From Capsicum annuum (Eukaryota > Streptophyta > Magnoliopsida > Solanales > Solanaceae): 64,000 bases of DNA. The DNA lies in contig NC_061114.1 of NCBI RefSeq assembly GCF_002878395.1, forward strand, positions 160,713,433 to 160,777,432, in the 5' to 3' direction. Positions 49,075-59,231 of this stretch are shown here, piece by piece. The notes beneath the pieces were generated by a model. That model was not told where the DNA came from. It searched no databases and saw only the letters and a program-made list of their open reading frames with translations. The first letter of the stretch is position 1. Each line of letters opens with the position of its first letter. Made by a program: the position numbers and the translations under genes.

Positions 49075-49571
49075 CAATTATTTTCCAACAAAATTATTAG
49101 CAACAAAAATTTAGCGATTAATATTTGTCGTTGCTACTGAAAAACTTTAGGGGCGAAAAAATTTAGTTGCTAAATACGGATGGTATTACGACAAATAATT
49201 AGTGACTAACTTTTGTTGTTGCTACTGAAAAACTTTAGCGATGGATAAATTTGGTCGCTACTCAGTCAACCAAATCATGTTGCAATGGATCAGCGATAAA
49301 ATATTCAGTCATAAATTTAACCACAAAGAAAATGGATTTTGGGAATAGCAACGCTATAGCAACAGACTAATTCGTCGGTAACAACAATAACCAGAATTAT
49401 TTGTCGCTAAGGGATCACAAATTTTGCAACAGAAATCAATATTTCGCCACTATGAGGCTAACAATGAGCAATATAGTGATAAGTAGATCTGTCACTATTT
49501 TTATTTAGCGACAGAATTTTATATGATAGCGACGAAAAGTGTGTGTCACTAAACACTATTTTTTTGTAGTG
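49075..49571 (+). repeat. CACTA right subterminal and terminal repeats
   Basis: Dense GCGACAAAAATTTAGCGAC-type motifs matching the left end in both orientations. The region ends in the inverted terminal repeat at 49550-49571. Confidence 0.8.
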
Positions 49572-50958
49572 TGGGCTGCGGGCTTTAGAACATTATTGAT
49601 TAAATTATTTTTCCCATGGCTTTAATGAATGATTCATGGTTTGAATTTATAGTTTTGAACTAATTGGGGTGCATGGGGATGGTTAATTAGAATGGGGGCC
49701 GTGAAATCCCCCAAATTGATGATTTTGATATTGAAATGGATATAACTTCAACCCGATCTTATGGAATTTGTTGTGTCCCTGAGTATATGCATATTGCACT
49801 ACCTTTTGGAACTATTTCATGGCATAAAAGGCTAATGAACATGAATTGATTTAGATTGAACCTTGCAAGGTCGTAGATTCCCCTAAGTTAATAAATAATT
49901 GAACCTAGAGGGTCTTTGATTCCACCATGGTGGATGAATGATTGGAGCTTGTAGGGTCATGGAAGCCCCCTAGCAATGATAATTGAAATGATATGATGAT
50001 AATTGCTTGCAAGCATAAATTGGTATGACGATACCAATAGTATGTGCCTTGATGGATAATATTTGTTCAATTAATGAAAATGTGTAAATGTTTTAATTAG
50101 GCTTAAAGGGGGTTGTGTAGCTAGCCGTGAAGGTAGAGTTCAAAAGAGACTGATACTGGAAACTCACATTTGCCGGTGTGAGGATTGGAGTTAATGACCG
50201 TGTGCTTATGTCACACTTTATACATTTGTATCATGGATGGCGAAAGGTCATGGATTCCTCGGCTTTCTATGATATCTCCAGTTTGTGCGGCTAACACGCA
50301 CTAGGGCCTATCCATCAAGGGGGTTGGACATATATATCTTGTAGGTGTTTTGTGACGGTCAAGCTACATAGTTCAGGCTAATAGTTTACTCGTATGGTAA
50401 GTCTTGTTCCCTATCCTGGCCTGTTATATATATATAATGATTTTTAAATGTTATAATTATTGCATTAATTTATCCCTTCATTGAGTTACATGCTAGCCCT
50501 CACTCCGCTAATCATCTTCGAATATTGTATCCCCACGCGATACAGGGAATAGAGACACTTCTGCTTTCCTGTGTAGTGATAGGTGATTTTAGAGTAGTTC
50601 GTAAGTTAGTTTGAAGTGATGAGCCTTCTTCTTTCGAAAGGCTTGTTACTTCTCGTTTTAGTTTTTTTCATAGACCATATTTTGGTTCTTCTTTTTGGCT
50701 ATCCTCGGGGGTATGTACCGACTTAGGTTGATGTTGGTTTTTCTTTAGATACTTTATGGATTACTGTAGATTGGGGTTGTTGTTGAAGATTCTTAGATCT
50801 CTCTCATTATTGATTTATCTATCTTGTTATATGTTCAGAATTCATCCGCTGCTAGTTGTATTGTGTTCTATTTGACTAGGCAAAGGGGTTGGTCTTTATT
50901 TATTGGTGGACTTGATATACCCAGTATGGCCATGCCCTAATTTGAATCATGAAAATCT

Positions 50959-50978
50959 TGGTATCAGAGCCTAGGTTC
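50959..50978 (+). promoter_or_regulatory. Chromovirus primer-binding site
   Basis: TGGTATCAGAGCCTAGGTTC directly after the 5' LTR. It matches the usual initiator-Met tRNA-complementary PBS of plant LTR retrotransposons. Confidence 0.85.
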
Positions 50979-51164
50979 ATGGTCATTGGTGTCCACAAAG
51001 CTATGTCAAGTAGAGTCTCTTTTATGAGTATGTAGTGTGCCACACTCATAAGGGAGAGGCCACAAGATATTTAGGAATGTTTCCTTTTCTTGTGTTCTAT
51101 TTTCAGGATATAGAGTCTAAGGACTTGAAACTCCTCTAATCTCCGTTTATTCACATTTTAGATT

Positions 51165-52420
51165 ATGCCTCCCCAAAGTTCTGATGTTTGTGGAAACTCT
51201 TCTATCCCACCTTAGAACAATGTAGATGGAACTTGTTCTACTTATGGAGTTCAGACTCGGTCTAGGGTCCTTGCTCCTGATTACCCTCATGGAGTTCCAC
51301 CAGTCCCTACCAGTCCCCTCGGGATTCTAGGGGATGAAGATGTCCATGCCCCATCGCCCCAAGAAGATATCTCTAATACTGAGTTTTGCTAGTCGATTCA
51401 TTTTCTTACTCAATTAGTGGCATCTATATCTGTCAGCCTGAGTATATTGGCACTGTTGCTCCTTCTTCTGAGGCCACTAGAGTTGGCCAGTTTATAAGTT
51501 TGATTCCTCTGACCTTTATTGACTCTAAGGTTGAGAAGGATCCTCAAGGTTTTTTGGATGAAATGGAAAAGAAATTCAGAGTAACGCATACTTTTGACTT
51601 TAAAGGTGTGGATTTCAGTGCATACCAACTGAAATATGTAGCTTATCAGTGGTACGAGAAGTGAAAGCAGCAAGGGGTGATAATGCAAAACTGACATTAT
51701 GGGATGAGTTCTCTAGTGCTTTTCTTGATTGCTTTTTCCCTTAGGAGTTGAGGGAGGCAAAAGCTGTGGTATTTGTTAATTTAAAGTAGGGCAAGATGAT
51801 TGTGAAAGAGTATGCCTTGAAATTCCATCAGATGTCTCATTATACTCCGGAGCTAGTGTCTTCTATGAGAGATAAGATGAGGAAGTTTGTTTTGGGTCTA
51901 TCTCAAGACTTAGTTTTTGAGTGCAAGGTCGTCTTGTTGAACACAGATATGGATATTTCTAGTCTTGTGGTGTATATACAGCAAGTCAAAAATTAAAAGA
52001 AGAAGGAAGTAGATATCGGAGAGAGAAAAAGTAAAAAGTTTTAGTATTTAAAATAGGGTGAAGGTCAATAGAATAGTGGTAGAGATGGTAAAAAGTGGTG
52101 CAAGAGGAAGGATTGGCAAAATTCTGGTTCTTATTCTATGACTAGTGCTCCATATCCTAAGATATCTAGTGATGTCGCTTCTAGACTGATAGTGGGTTTG
52201 AGGCACAAGGTGCCCAATCACAGGCTACTAGATCCCAGTCAGCCCCATCTTATCTACCTTGTTATTTTTGTGGGAAAATATATCATGGATTTTTCCATGA
52301 GGGGAGAGATAAGTGTTTTAACTATAGTCATCCGGGGAACATGCACCGACACTGTCCATCTAAGGTTTTATCTGGGGCTAATAAGGTTCCAGTCTCTACT
52401 TCTTTAACTCTTTCACCAAA
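51165..52420 (+). pseudogene. Chromovirus gag remnant
   Basis: Begins MPPQSSDVCGNSSIPP with an early stop. The capsid-like part has EATRVGQFISLIPLTFIDSK, FLDEMEKKFRVTHTFDFKGV and AYQLKYVAYQWYEK, interrupted at 51662 and resuming at 51796 (VKEYALKFHQMSHYTPELVS). A damaged CCHC knuckle (CFNYSHPGNMHRHCPS) lies at about 52310-52362. Stops and frameshifts occur throughout. Confidence 0.8.
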
Positions 52421-52479
52421 GGGTGCTACTTCTAGTACCGACACTGGCCGAAATCATCTTTATACTGTTGCTACTCATC

Positions 52480-55400
52480 AAGAATCTGAGGCATCTCCTG
52501 AGGTTATCACTGGTATGTTACAACTCTTCTCTTATGATGTACATTGCATGTTTGATCTAGGGTCTGCCCTCTCTTATGTGAGACCTTATATAGCTATTCA
52601 TTTTGGTTTTAATCCTGAATGCATTTTGGATCCTTTTTCTATTTCTACCCCGATGGATGATTCTATTGTGCCTAAAAGGGTCTATAGGGGGTGTATCTAT
52701 CTATGGTAGGGAGACCTGGGTAGATTTGATAGAGTTGGATATGTTAGATTTTGATGTGATTTTTGGGATGGATTGGCTTTATTCATGTTATGCGTCTCTT
52801 GATTGTAGGACCTGGAGAGTCAGTTTTTGATTCCTGAATAAATCGATTATTGAGTGGGAAGAGAGATCCCTAGTGCCTAAGGAAATGTTATTTCTAGAGA
52901 ACGAAAATTAATTTTCAAAGGGTGCTTATACCATCTAGTTTGGGTTAAGGATTCTAATTCTGAGGGTCCCTTTTGCAATCTGACCCTGTTGTTAACGAAT
53001 TTCCTGAAGTGTTTCCTAATGATCTTCTAGGTATTCCTTCCGATAGGGAAACAAACATTGGAATTGGTTTTCTTCTGGATAACAAACATTGGAATTGATT
53101 TTCTCCTGGATACTCGTCCTATCTCTATCTCTCCTTATAGAATAGCTCTGATTAAGTTGAAAGATCTTAAAGAACAATTAAAGTATCACCTTGATAAGCG
53201 TTTTATCCATCCTAGTGTTTCTCCATGGGGTGCTCTCGTGCTTCTTATGCATAAGAAGGATGGGTCCCTTTAAATAGTATTGTAAACCCTTAAGGATCAC
53301 CGATTGTATGCTAAATTCTCTAAGTGTGAATTCTAGTTTTAATGTTTTGACTTTTTTGGGTCATATTATTTCTAGTGAGGTGATCATGGTGGGCCCACAG
53401 AAAATTGAGATAGTGAAAAAGTGGCCTATACCCATGATTCCAATCTATATTCAAAGTTTCTTGGGTTTAGCCTGGTATTATAAGAGGTTTGTGGAGAGCT
53501 TCTCTTCTATTATTGCTCTATTGACTAAGTTTACTCAGAAAAAGGTGAAGTTTCTGTGGTTCGATACTTTTGAGGGTAGTTTTGAGAAGTTGAAGAATAA
53601 GTTAACTTCTACGCTAGTTTGGCCCTGACCGAGGGTAATGATGGTTTATTGTTTACTGTGATGTATCCCATGTGGGATTGGGTTGTGTGTTGATGCAATA
53701 TGGTAAGGTTGTAGCCTATGTTTCTAGGAAGCTAAAAGTTCATGAAAAGAATTATTCGACTCACGACTTGGATTTGTTAGCTGTGGTTTTTGCTTTGAAA
53801 ATTTGGCACCATTATTTGTATAGGGTTCATGTAGACATTTATTCTGACCATGAGAACTTGCAGTATGTATGCACTTAGAAGGAGTTGAATCTCAGGCAGA
53901 TGAGATTACTTGAATTGCTCAAGAACTATGATATGAGTCTTCATTATTATCCAAGTAAAGATAATGTGGTTGTTGATGCTCTTAGTAGGTTGTTTATGGT
54001 ATGCCTATCTTATGTGGATAAGGATAAGCGAGGATTGGTGAAGGATATTCACCAGTTGGCTAATCTGGGAGTTGGTCTCTAGGATTCTGAGGATGGAGGG
54101 GTGATTCTTCAAGATGTCATTAATTCATCTATTGGTACTGATATGAAGGAAAAGCAAATTTTGGATCTTATCTTGATACAGATTAAGGAAGATATGGGTC
54201 CAGATCGATGGTGATGGTATCTTGAGGTACTAAGGTAGAGTGTGTGTCCCTTATATTGATGGGTTGTGGGAAGTGATTTTGACTAAGGCTCATGAGTTGA
54301 GGTATACAATTCATCATGGTTCTATGAAGATGTATCATGATTTGAAGGAGATTTGTTGGTGGAATAACATAAAGAAAGATGTGGCCAATTTTGTGGCTAA
54401 ATATATGGTTTGTCAGCAAGTGAAGTGGAACACTTGAGGCCTTGCGGGTTGTGTCAAGAAATTGAGTTGCCTATGTGGAAATGGGAAGTGATTAACATGG
54501 ATTTTGCCACAGGTATTCTGTGGTTTTTAAGCCAATATAATTCGATTTGGGACATTGTAGATAGAATGACTAAGTCTGCTCACTTTTTACCAGTAAGGAC
54601 TCGATATTCTGTAGAGTATTATGCTAAGTTGTTCATTCAGGAGATCATCAAGATGCACGGTGCTCCAGTTTCTATCATTTTAGATCGAGGTACGCAATTT
54701 TTATATCACTTTTGGCATTTATTTCAAAGAATTTTAGGAGTTAAGGTGAGCCTTAGCACCATTTTCCACCTATAAATAGATGGTCAAACGGAAAGGATAA
54801 TTCAAACTTTGAAAGATATGCTAAGGGAGTGCGTGATTGATTTTGGAGGTAGTTTGGTAGATTATTTGCCTCTCATTGAGTTTGCGTATAATAATAGTTA
54901 CCACTTTTGTATTGGAATGGCTCCTTTTGAGGCTCTTTATAGTAGGAGGTGTAGACTTTCTATTGTATGGTTTGAGGTTGTTGAGACTAGGTTGTTTGGT
55001 CTCGTCTTGGTTCACTATGCCATGGAGAAAGTGAAGGTAATTAGAGATAGGCTTAGAACCACCCAAAGTCACCAAAAATCCTATGCATATATGAGGTGAA
55101 GAATGTTGGAGTTTGATATTGGTGATTGGGTATTTTTAAAAGTGTCTCCCATGGAATGAGTGATGTGGTTTGGAAAGAAGAGAAAACTTGGTCCTCGTTA
55201 TGTGGACTTATACTTGATTTTGAAAAGAGTAGGTAATGTTGCTTATGAGTTGGATTTGCCTTCGAGCTTGGGTTCTATTCACCCCATGTTTCATGTTTTG
55301 ATGTTAAAGAAGTATGTGGGTGATCCTTCCTTGATCGTGCCTATCGAGAGTGTTGGTATTTTGAATTCTTTATCCTATGAGGAAGTCCCGGTAGAGATTT

Positions 55401-55560
55401 TGGATAGGCAAGTCTGTCGTTTGAGGACTAAGGATGTAGCTTTGGTGAAGGTTCTATGGAGGAACCAAAAGATTGAAGAAGCTACTTGAGAAGCTGAAGA
55501 AGACATGAAGTCCAAATATCCATTCTTGTCCCATGCTTTGGATAATCGTGCTAAAGGTGT
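52480..55560 (+). pseudogene. Chromovirus pol remnant (protease, RT, RNase H, integrase)
   Basis: The protease is at 52490-52830 (CMFDLGSALSYV, DFDVIFGMDWL). The start of RT is at about 52990-53275 (VNEFPEVF, SPWGALVLLMHKKDGSL). The frame then jumps to the RT thumb (TLKDHRLYAKFSKCEF, FLGHIISSEV), so the central RT part, including the catalytic YxDD region, is missing. RNase H is at 53650-54000 ([29 protein letters not shown]). Integrase is at 54240-55000 (HHGSMKMYHDLKEICWW, MTKSAHFLPVRT, DGQTERIIQTLKDMLRECV, PFEALYSRRC). The C-terminal chromovirus part is at 55100-55560 (HPMFHVLMLKKY, VEILDRQVCRLRTKDVALVK). Many stops occur between the domains. Confidence 0.85.
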
Positions 55561-55668
55561 ATGTTTCCATACTATCTTTGTTTTCTGACTTTGTTAAAGG
55601 AAATTGTGGTTGTGTTTTTATCTTAAAACCATGCTAATGGATACCTTGACTTATCATTCGGGGACGAA

Positions 55669-55694
55669 TGATCCTGGGGGGGGGGAGGGAAGAA
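55669..55694 (+). promoter_or_regulatory. Chromovirus polypurine tract
   Basis: A G run followed by AGGGAAGAA immediately before the 3' LTR start TGTAACACC. The usual preceding phrase TTCGGGGACGAATGAT is present just upstream. Confidence 0.8.
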
Positions 55695-57743
55695 TGTAAC
55701 ACCTAGATTTTTGGCCGCTGAAAATCCCTAAGTTCTCACTGCTCAAACTACAACTCATCTTATAGTCGTAAGGCCTCCTTACGGGTCGCAGGCCTCGAGT
55801 CATAAGATAACCAGTGAAGGGTGCCCTGGGTTTTATTATGGTTACAATAAGGATATCACGATTTGTAAGGACTAATTACGAGTCGTAGTTCCCTAATTGC
55901 AAGGTGACAAGTGTAAGTACCAAAGTTTCTATCCTAATCACGATTGGCACCCAATGAGTCATGATAACTCAATGTGATTCGTATTGTGCCAATCGCAGTT
56001 ATACCAATGTGTATACCACATGTTACTTCCCAAACTGCAAGTCATGGTAACAACTTATAGAGTGTCCTCATGAGTCGTAAGGTTACCCGTGACGTCTGGT
56101 GTCTTTTTCTGCACTTTTAAGTGAGGGCATTCTGGTCATTTCTATCTTTCCCCACTTAAAACCCACGACCATAAAACACCTTGGGGGCTTTATTTTCATT
56201 CTTTTTCAAATCAAATACACATCTGTGCTCTCTCAAATCCCCAAGTCAAGAACAACTAGGGTTCTCTCAAGGTTAGTCATCTATGTTTCCAAGGGGTGAT
56301 TTCTCTCCATAATTGTGATACTTTTAGGGCTTTATTTAAAAGCACACATTTAAATTGTTGTTCATGTGAATTGAAGTGTTGATTATTAATGTGGGTTGAG
56401 GGCTTTTAAATATTATTGATAAAATTGTTTTTTCCATGGCTTTTGTGAATGATTCATGGTTTGAATTGATAGTTTTGAACTAATTAGGGTGCATGGGGAT
56501 GGTTAATTGGAATGAGGGTCGTGGATTCCCCAAAATTGATGATTTTGATATTGGAATGGATATAACCTCAACCCAATCTAATGGAATTTATTTTGAACCT
56601 GAGTATATGCACATTGAACTATCTTTTGGAACTATTGCTTGGCATAGAAGGCTAATGAACATGAATTGACTTTGAATTGATTCTTGTGTGGTCATGAATT
56701 TCCCTATGTAGATGAATCATTGGAGCTTATGGGGTTGTGGAATCCCCCTAGCAATGATAATTGAAATGGCATGATGATAATTGTTTGCAAGTGTAAATTA
56801 GTATGACGATACCAACAGTATGTGCCTTGAAATGGCATGATGATAATTGTTTGTAACTAATTCGGCTTATAGAAGGTTGTGTAGCTAGTCATGAAGGTGG
56901 AGTTGCCGAGGGACTGATACTGGAAACTCATGTCTTCTGGCATGAGGGTTGGTCTTAAGGATCGTGTGCTTGTGTCACACTTTATACATTTGTATCATGG
57001 ATGACGAAATGTCGTGGATTCCTCGGCCTTCTATGATATCTCTGATTCATGCGGCTAACACACATTGGGGCCTACTAGCAATGGGGATGGACTCATATAG
57101 CCCATTGGTGTTTTTATGAAGGTCAAGTTACACAGTCTAGGCTAATGTTTTACTTGCATGCTAAGTCTTGTTCCCTATCCTGGCATATTATATATATATA
57201 TATATATATGCTTGTGTGGATTGGTTTTTAATGATTTTTAAATGTTTTGATGATGGCATTACTTTATTCCCTCCCTGAGTTACATGCTAGCGCTCACCAT
57301 GCTAACCATCTCTCGACGTTGTATCCCCCACACGATGTAGGGAATGGCGACACTTTTTCTTTTCATGCTCACTGATAGGTGATTTTAGAGTAGTTCATGA
57401 GTCATCTTGAAGCCTCCTTCTTCTAGAAGGCCTGGTACTCCTCGTTTTAGCTTATGTCATAGACCATGTTCTGGTTCATATTTTTGTCTATCATCAAGGG
57501 CATGTCCCGACTTAGGTTGATGTTGGTTTTGCTTTAGAGGATTTTTGGATTACTGTGGATTAGGATTGTTGTTAAGGATTCTTATATCTCTTTCATTATT
57601 GATTTATCTATCTTGTTATATATTTGAAATTCACCCATTGCTAGTTGTATTATGTTCTGTTTGACTAAGCAAAGGGGGTGGTCTATGGTCCTCAGTGGGC
57701 TTGAGATACCCATCACGGCCAGGACCTGGTTTGGATCATAACT
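55695..57743 (+). repeat. Chromovirus 3' LTR
   Basis: 2049 bp, TGTAACACCTAG to GGATCATAACT, followed by the CATAT target repeat. It contains a (TA)n microsatellite at about 57189-57210 and a repeated AATGGCATGATGATAATTGT (about 56763 and 56831). The open frame at 56099-56299 is not recognisable as a gene. Confidence 0.88.
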
Positions 57744-57748
57744 CATAT

Positions 57749-58970
57749 CCTTCTTTGATTTAAGCCATCATTCTAAGTCTATGGACGTATCAATGAAGTC
57801 CAAACTGGACTTTAATCATTTCACTCTAGTGGTTGGGGTATAAATATACTCATAAATATTAAACTCCCCTAAAAGACTACATCTAAAAATGTAAAACTCG
57901 TTGCTAGTTCTTCCTTCTAAGATACAACTCTTAACTCTCTCTGGCTTCAATAGTTATCATACTATAACTTAAATGCTCACTAACATAGAATCTTATAAAG
58001 TATTACAATGCCCTGAGTACACACCTTTGATTCTAGAATTTAAATCTATTATTTTTATTAGTGCAAGCATCCATAATTCCACCTCGTGGTCTAACACTTA
58101 CAATAGATATCCACACAATTCCTCATACACTATACCAACGTACTAGTAGTTATGAAATGCAAGTCTACTCAAAATTTGTGAACTTACTCAATCTTAACAA
58201 ATTTCTCTATCTTACTAGTCACTCCCTAGGCTTGACACTTGCTAAAGTATTGACATACTCTAAGGCCCCTTAAATGGTAAATAACTTTCAAAGTGCTATC
58301 ATAAAGTCCACACAACACCTTTCTGTCTTAATGGATGCATAATCTACTTAATTAAGATAAAGATTATCCCATTCTACTGCTACTACACGTCAAGGCTCAT
58401 GCTTTTAACCCTGGGTCATTCTGCCATAGGATTCTAAAAAGAGATATGAGAGAACATCTTACTTTATATCACCACACGAGTTTCATGAATAAGAGTAAAG
58501 TCCTTTAAAGTGCTTTTAACTCTGGGTCATTCTGCCATAGGATTCTGAGAAGGAATCTGAGAGCATATATTACTCTAGCTCACCATTCAATTTTCATGAA
58601 TAAGAGCGAAGTCCTTTAAAGTTTTGAATGAGGAGGTACTGATGGGATTCTCTTAAGCGTGATGCAATCTCATAAGTTCCTGTAGGGACTTCTGAGAAAG
58701 CTTTATCAGTAGAAATTTAAGCTTGACTATTTCAAACACCTAAAAATAAGGCATAATCAGCAAGAATGGAGCAATGTGAGAATTTGTTTAAATTTCTTAG
58801 AGAACATATATACTTGATGATTTGAGATATAAAAGATGGGAAATATTTCCTAAATTCCTTATAGCCTCTCGAAGAAAATTACATGCATTTTTATACCACC
58901 CCGTAAGGCTATACTAGACACAGCTTCATAGACACTTTAGGAAACTTGAGCTCTTTGTTCTAATACCAAA
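57749..58970 (-). other. LARD internal domain, 5' part, with PBS
   Basis: Non-coding sequence leading to the PBS at about 58956-58970. A duplicated block of about 108 bp occurs at roughly 58397-58506 and 58510-58620 (shared CTGGGTCATTCTGCCATAGG and AGTCCTTTAAAG). No retroviral protein was found. Confidence 0.6.
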
Positions 58971-59231
58971 TTTTTCATGACTCAATACTACCCCTAAGCA
59001 TAATACAATGCTTAGAACTAAAATTAATTTCAATATAATCCATCATACTGACATAATAGATGAGCAACTGAGTAAAACATGTATAAGAGCTAAATAGACT
59101 AAGAGGAAGCATAATCATGAAATGAACAGATTTAATACATTATTGGTAAAAGTTTACAACACTATAACTTAAAGAAATAGAAATTAAATATGACGACTAT
59201 GACTAACTATCTATGAAGCCTCTACTAATAT
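58971..59231 (-). repeat. LARD 5' LTR fragment
   Basis: 261 bp matching 32421-32680 (shared AACTGAGTAAAACATGTATA and TGACTAACTATCTATGAAGC). It is interrupted at 59232 by a plus-strand LTR element, and the rest lies beyond the window. Confidence 0.8.

Larger units (their letters stand above)
39646..49571 (+). mobile_element. CACTA (En/Spm-type) DNA transposon, 9.9 kb
   Basis: Begins CACTACAATAAAAATAGCAT and ends TGTTTAGTG-type inverted sequence. The reverse complement of the right end reads CACTACAAAAAAATAGTGTT. The 3-bp target duplication TGG is at 39643-39645 and 49572-49574. Subterminal regions are packed with GCGACGGATTAACGA-like motifs. Inside are a decayed TNP2-type transposase (41648-45367) and a decayed PTTA/TnpA-type gene (45631-48840), both on the plus strand. 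Confidence 0.93.
38926..50958 (+). repeat. Chromovirus 5' LTR (interrupted)
   Basis: 38926-39645 and 49575-50958 align with 55695-56395 and 56396-57743. It starts TGTAACACCCC. The interruption point is GAATG-TGG / TGG-GCTG. The 3' LTR has the uninterrupted AATGTGGGTTGAGGGC, so it shows the empty site. Confidence 0.9.
38926..57743 (+). mobile_element. Ty3/gypsy chromovirus (Del/Tekay-type), with a CACTA element in its 5' LTR
   Basis: The 5' LTR is 38926-50958 (about 2.1 kb without the CACTA insertion), the PBS at 50959, gag and pol at 51165-55560, the polypurine tract at 55675-55694, and the 3' LTR at 55695-57743. CATAT flanks both ends (38921-38925 and 57744-57748). Without the insertion the element is about 8.9 kb. 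The LTRs are clearly related but diverged by many substitutions and indels, so the insertion is old. Coding regions are full of stops, and the reverse transcriptase has a large deletion. Confidence 0.9.
32421..59231 (-). mobile_element. LARD-like non-autonomous LTR element (minus), split by nested insertions
   Basis: The left LTR spans 32421-37496 (with a solo LTR inside). The internal domain is in two pieces, 37497-38920 and 57749-58970, separated by a chromovirus. The PBS lies at about 58956-58970 (reverse complement TTTGGTATTAGAAC). The right LTR starts at about 58971 and is cut at 59231 by another element. 58975-59231 matches 32425-32680. The reverse complement at 37500-37515 gives a polypurine stretch (CAAGGGAGAGA) beside the LTR start (TATAACACCTC). 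The internal domain is only about 2.6 kb after removing the insertion and holds no retroviral protein. Confidence 0.75.

Noticed and set aside
57189..57210. (TA)n tract as a regulatory element (also 60930-60973)
   Set aside because: Simple microsatellites in LTRs; nothing else supports a function.
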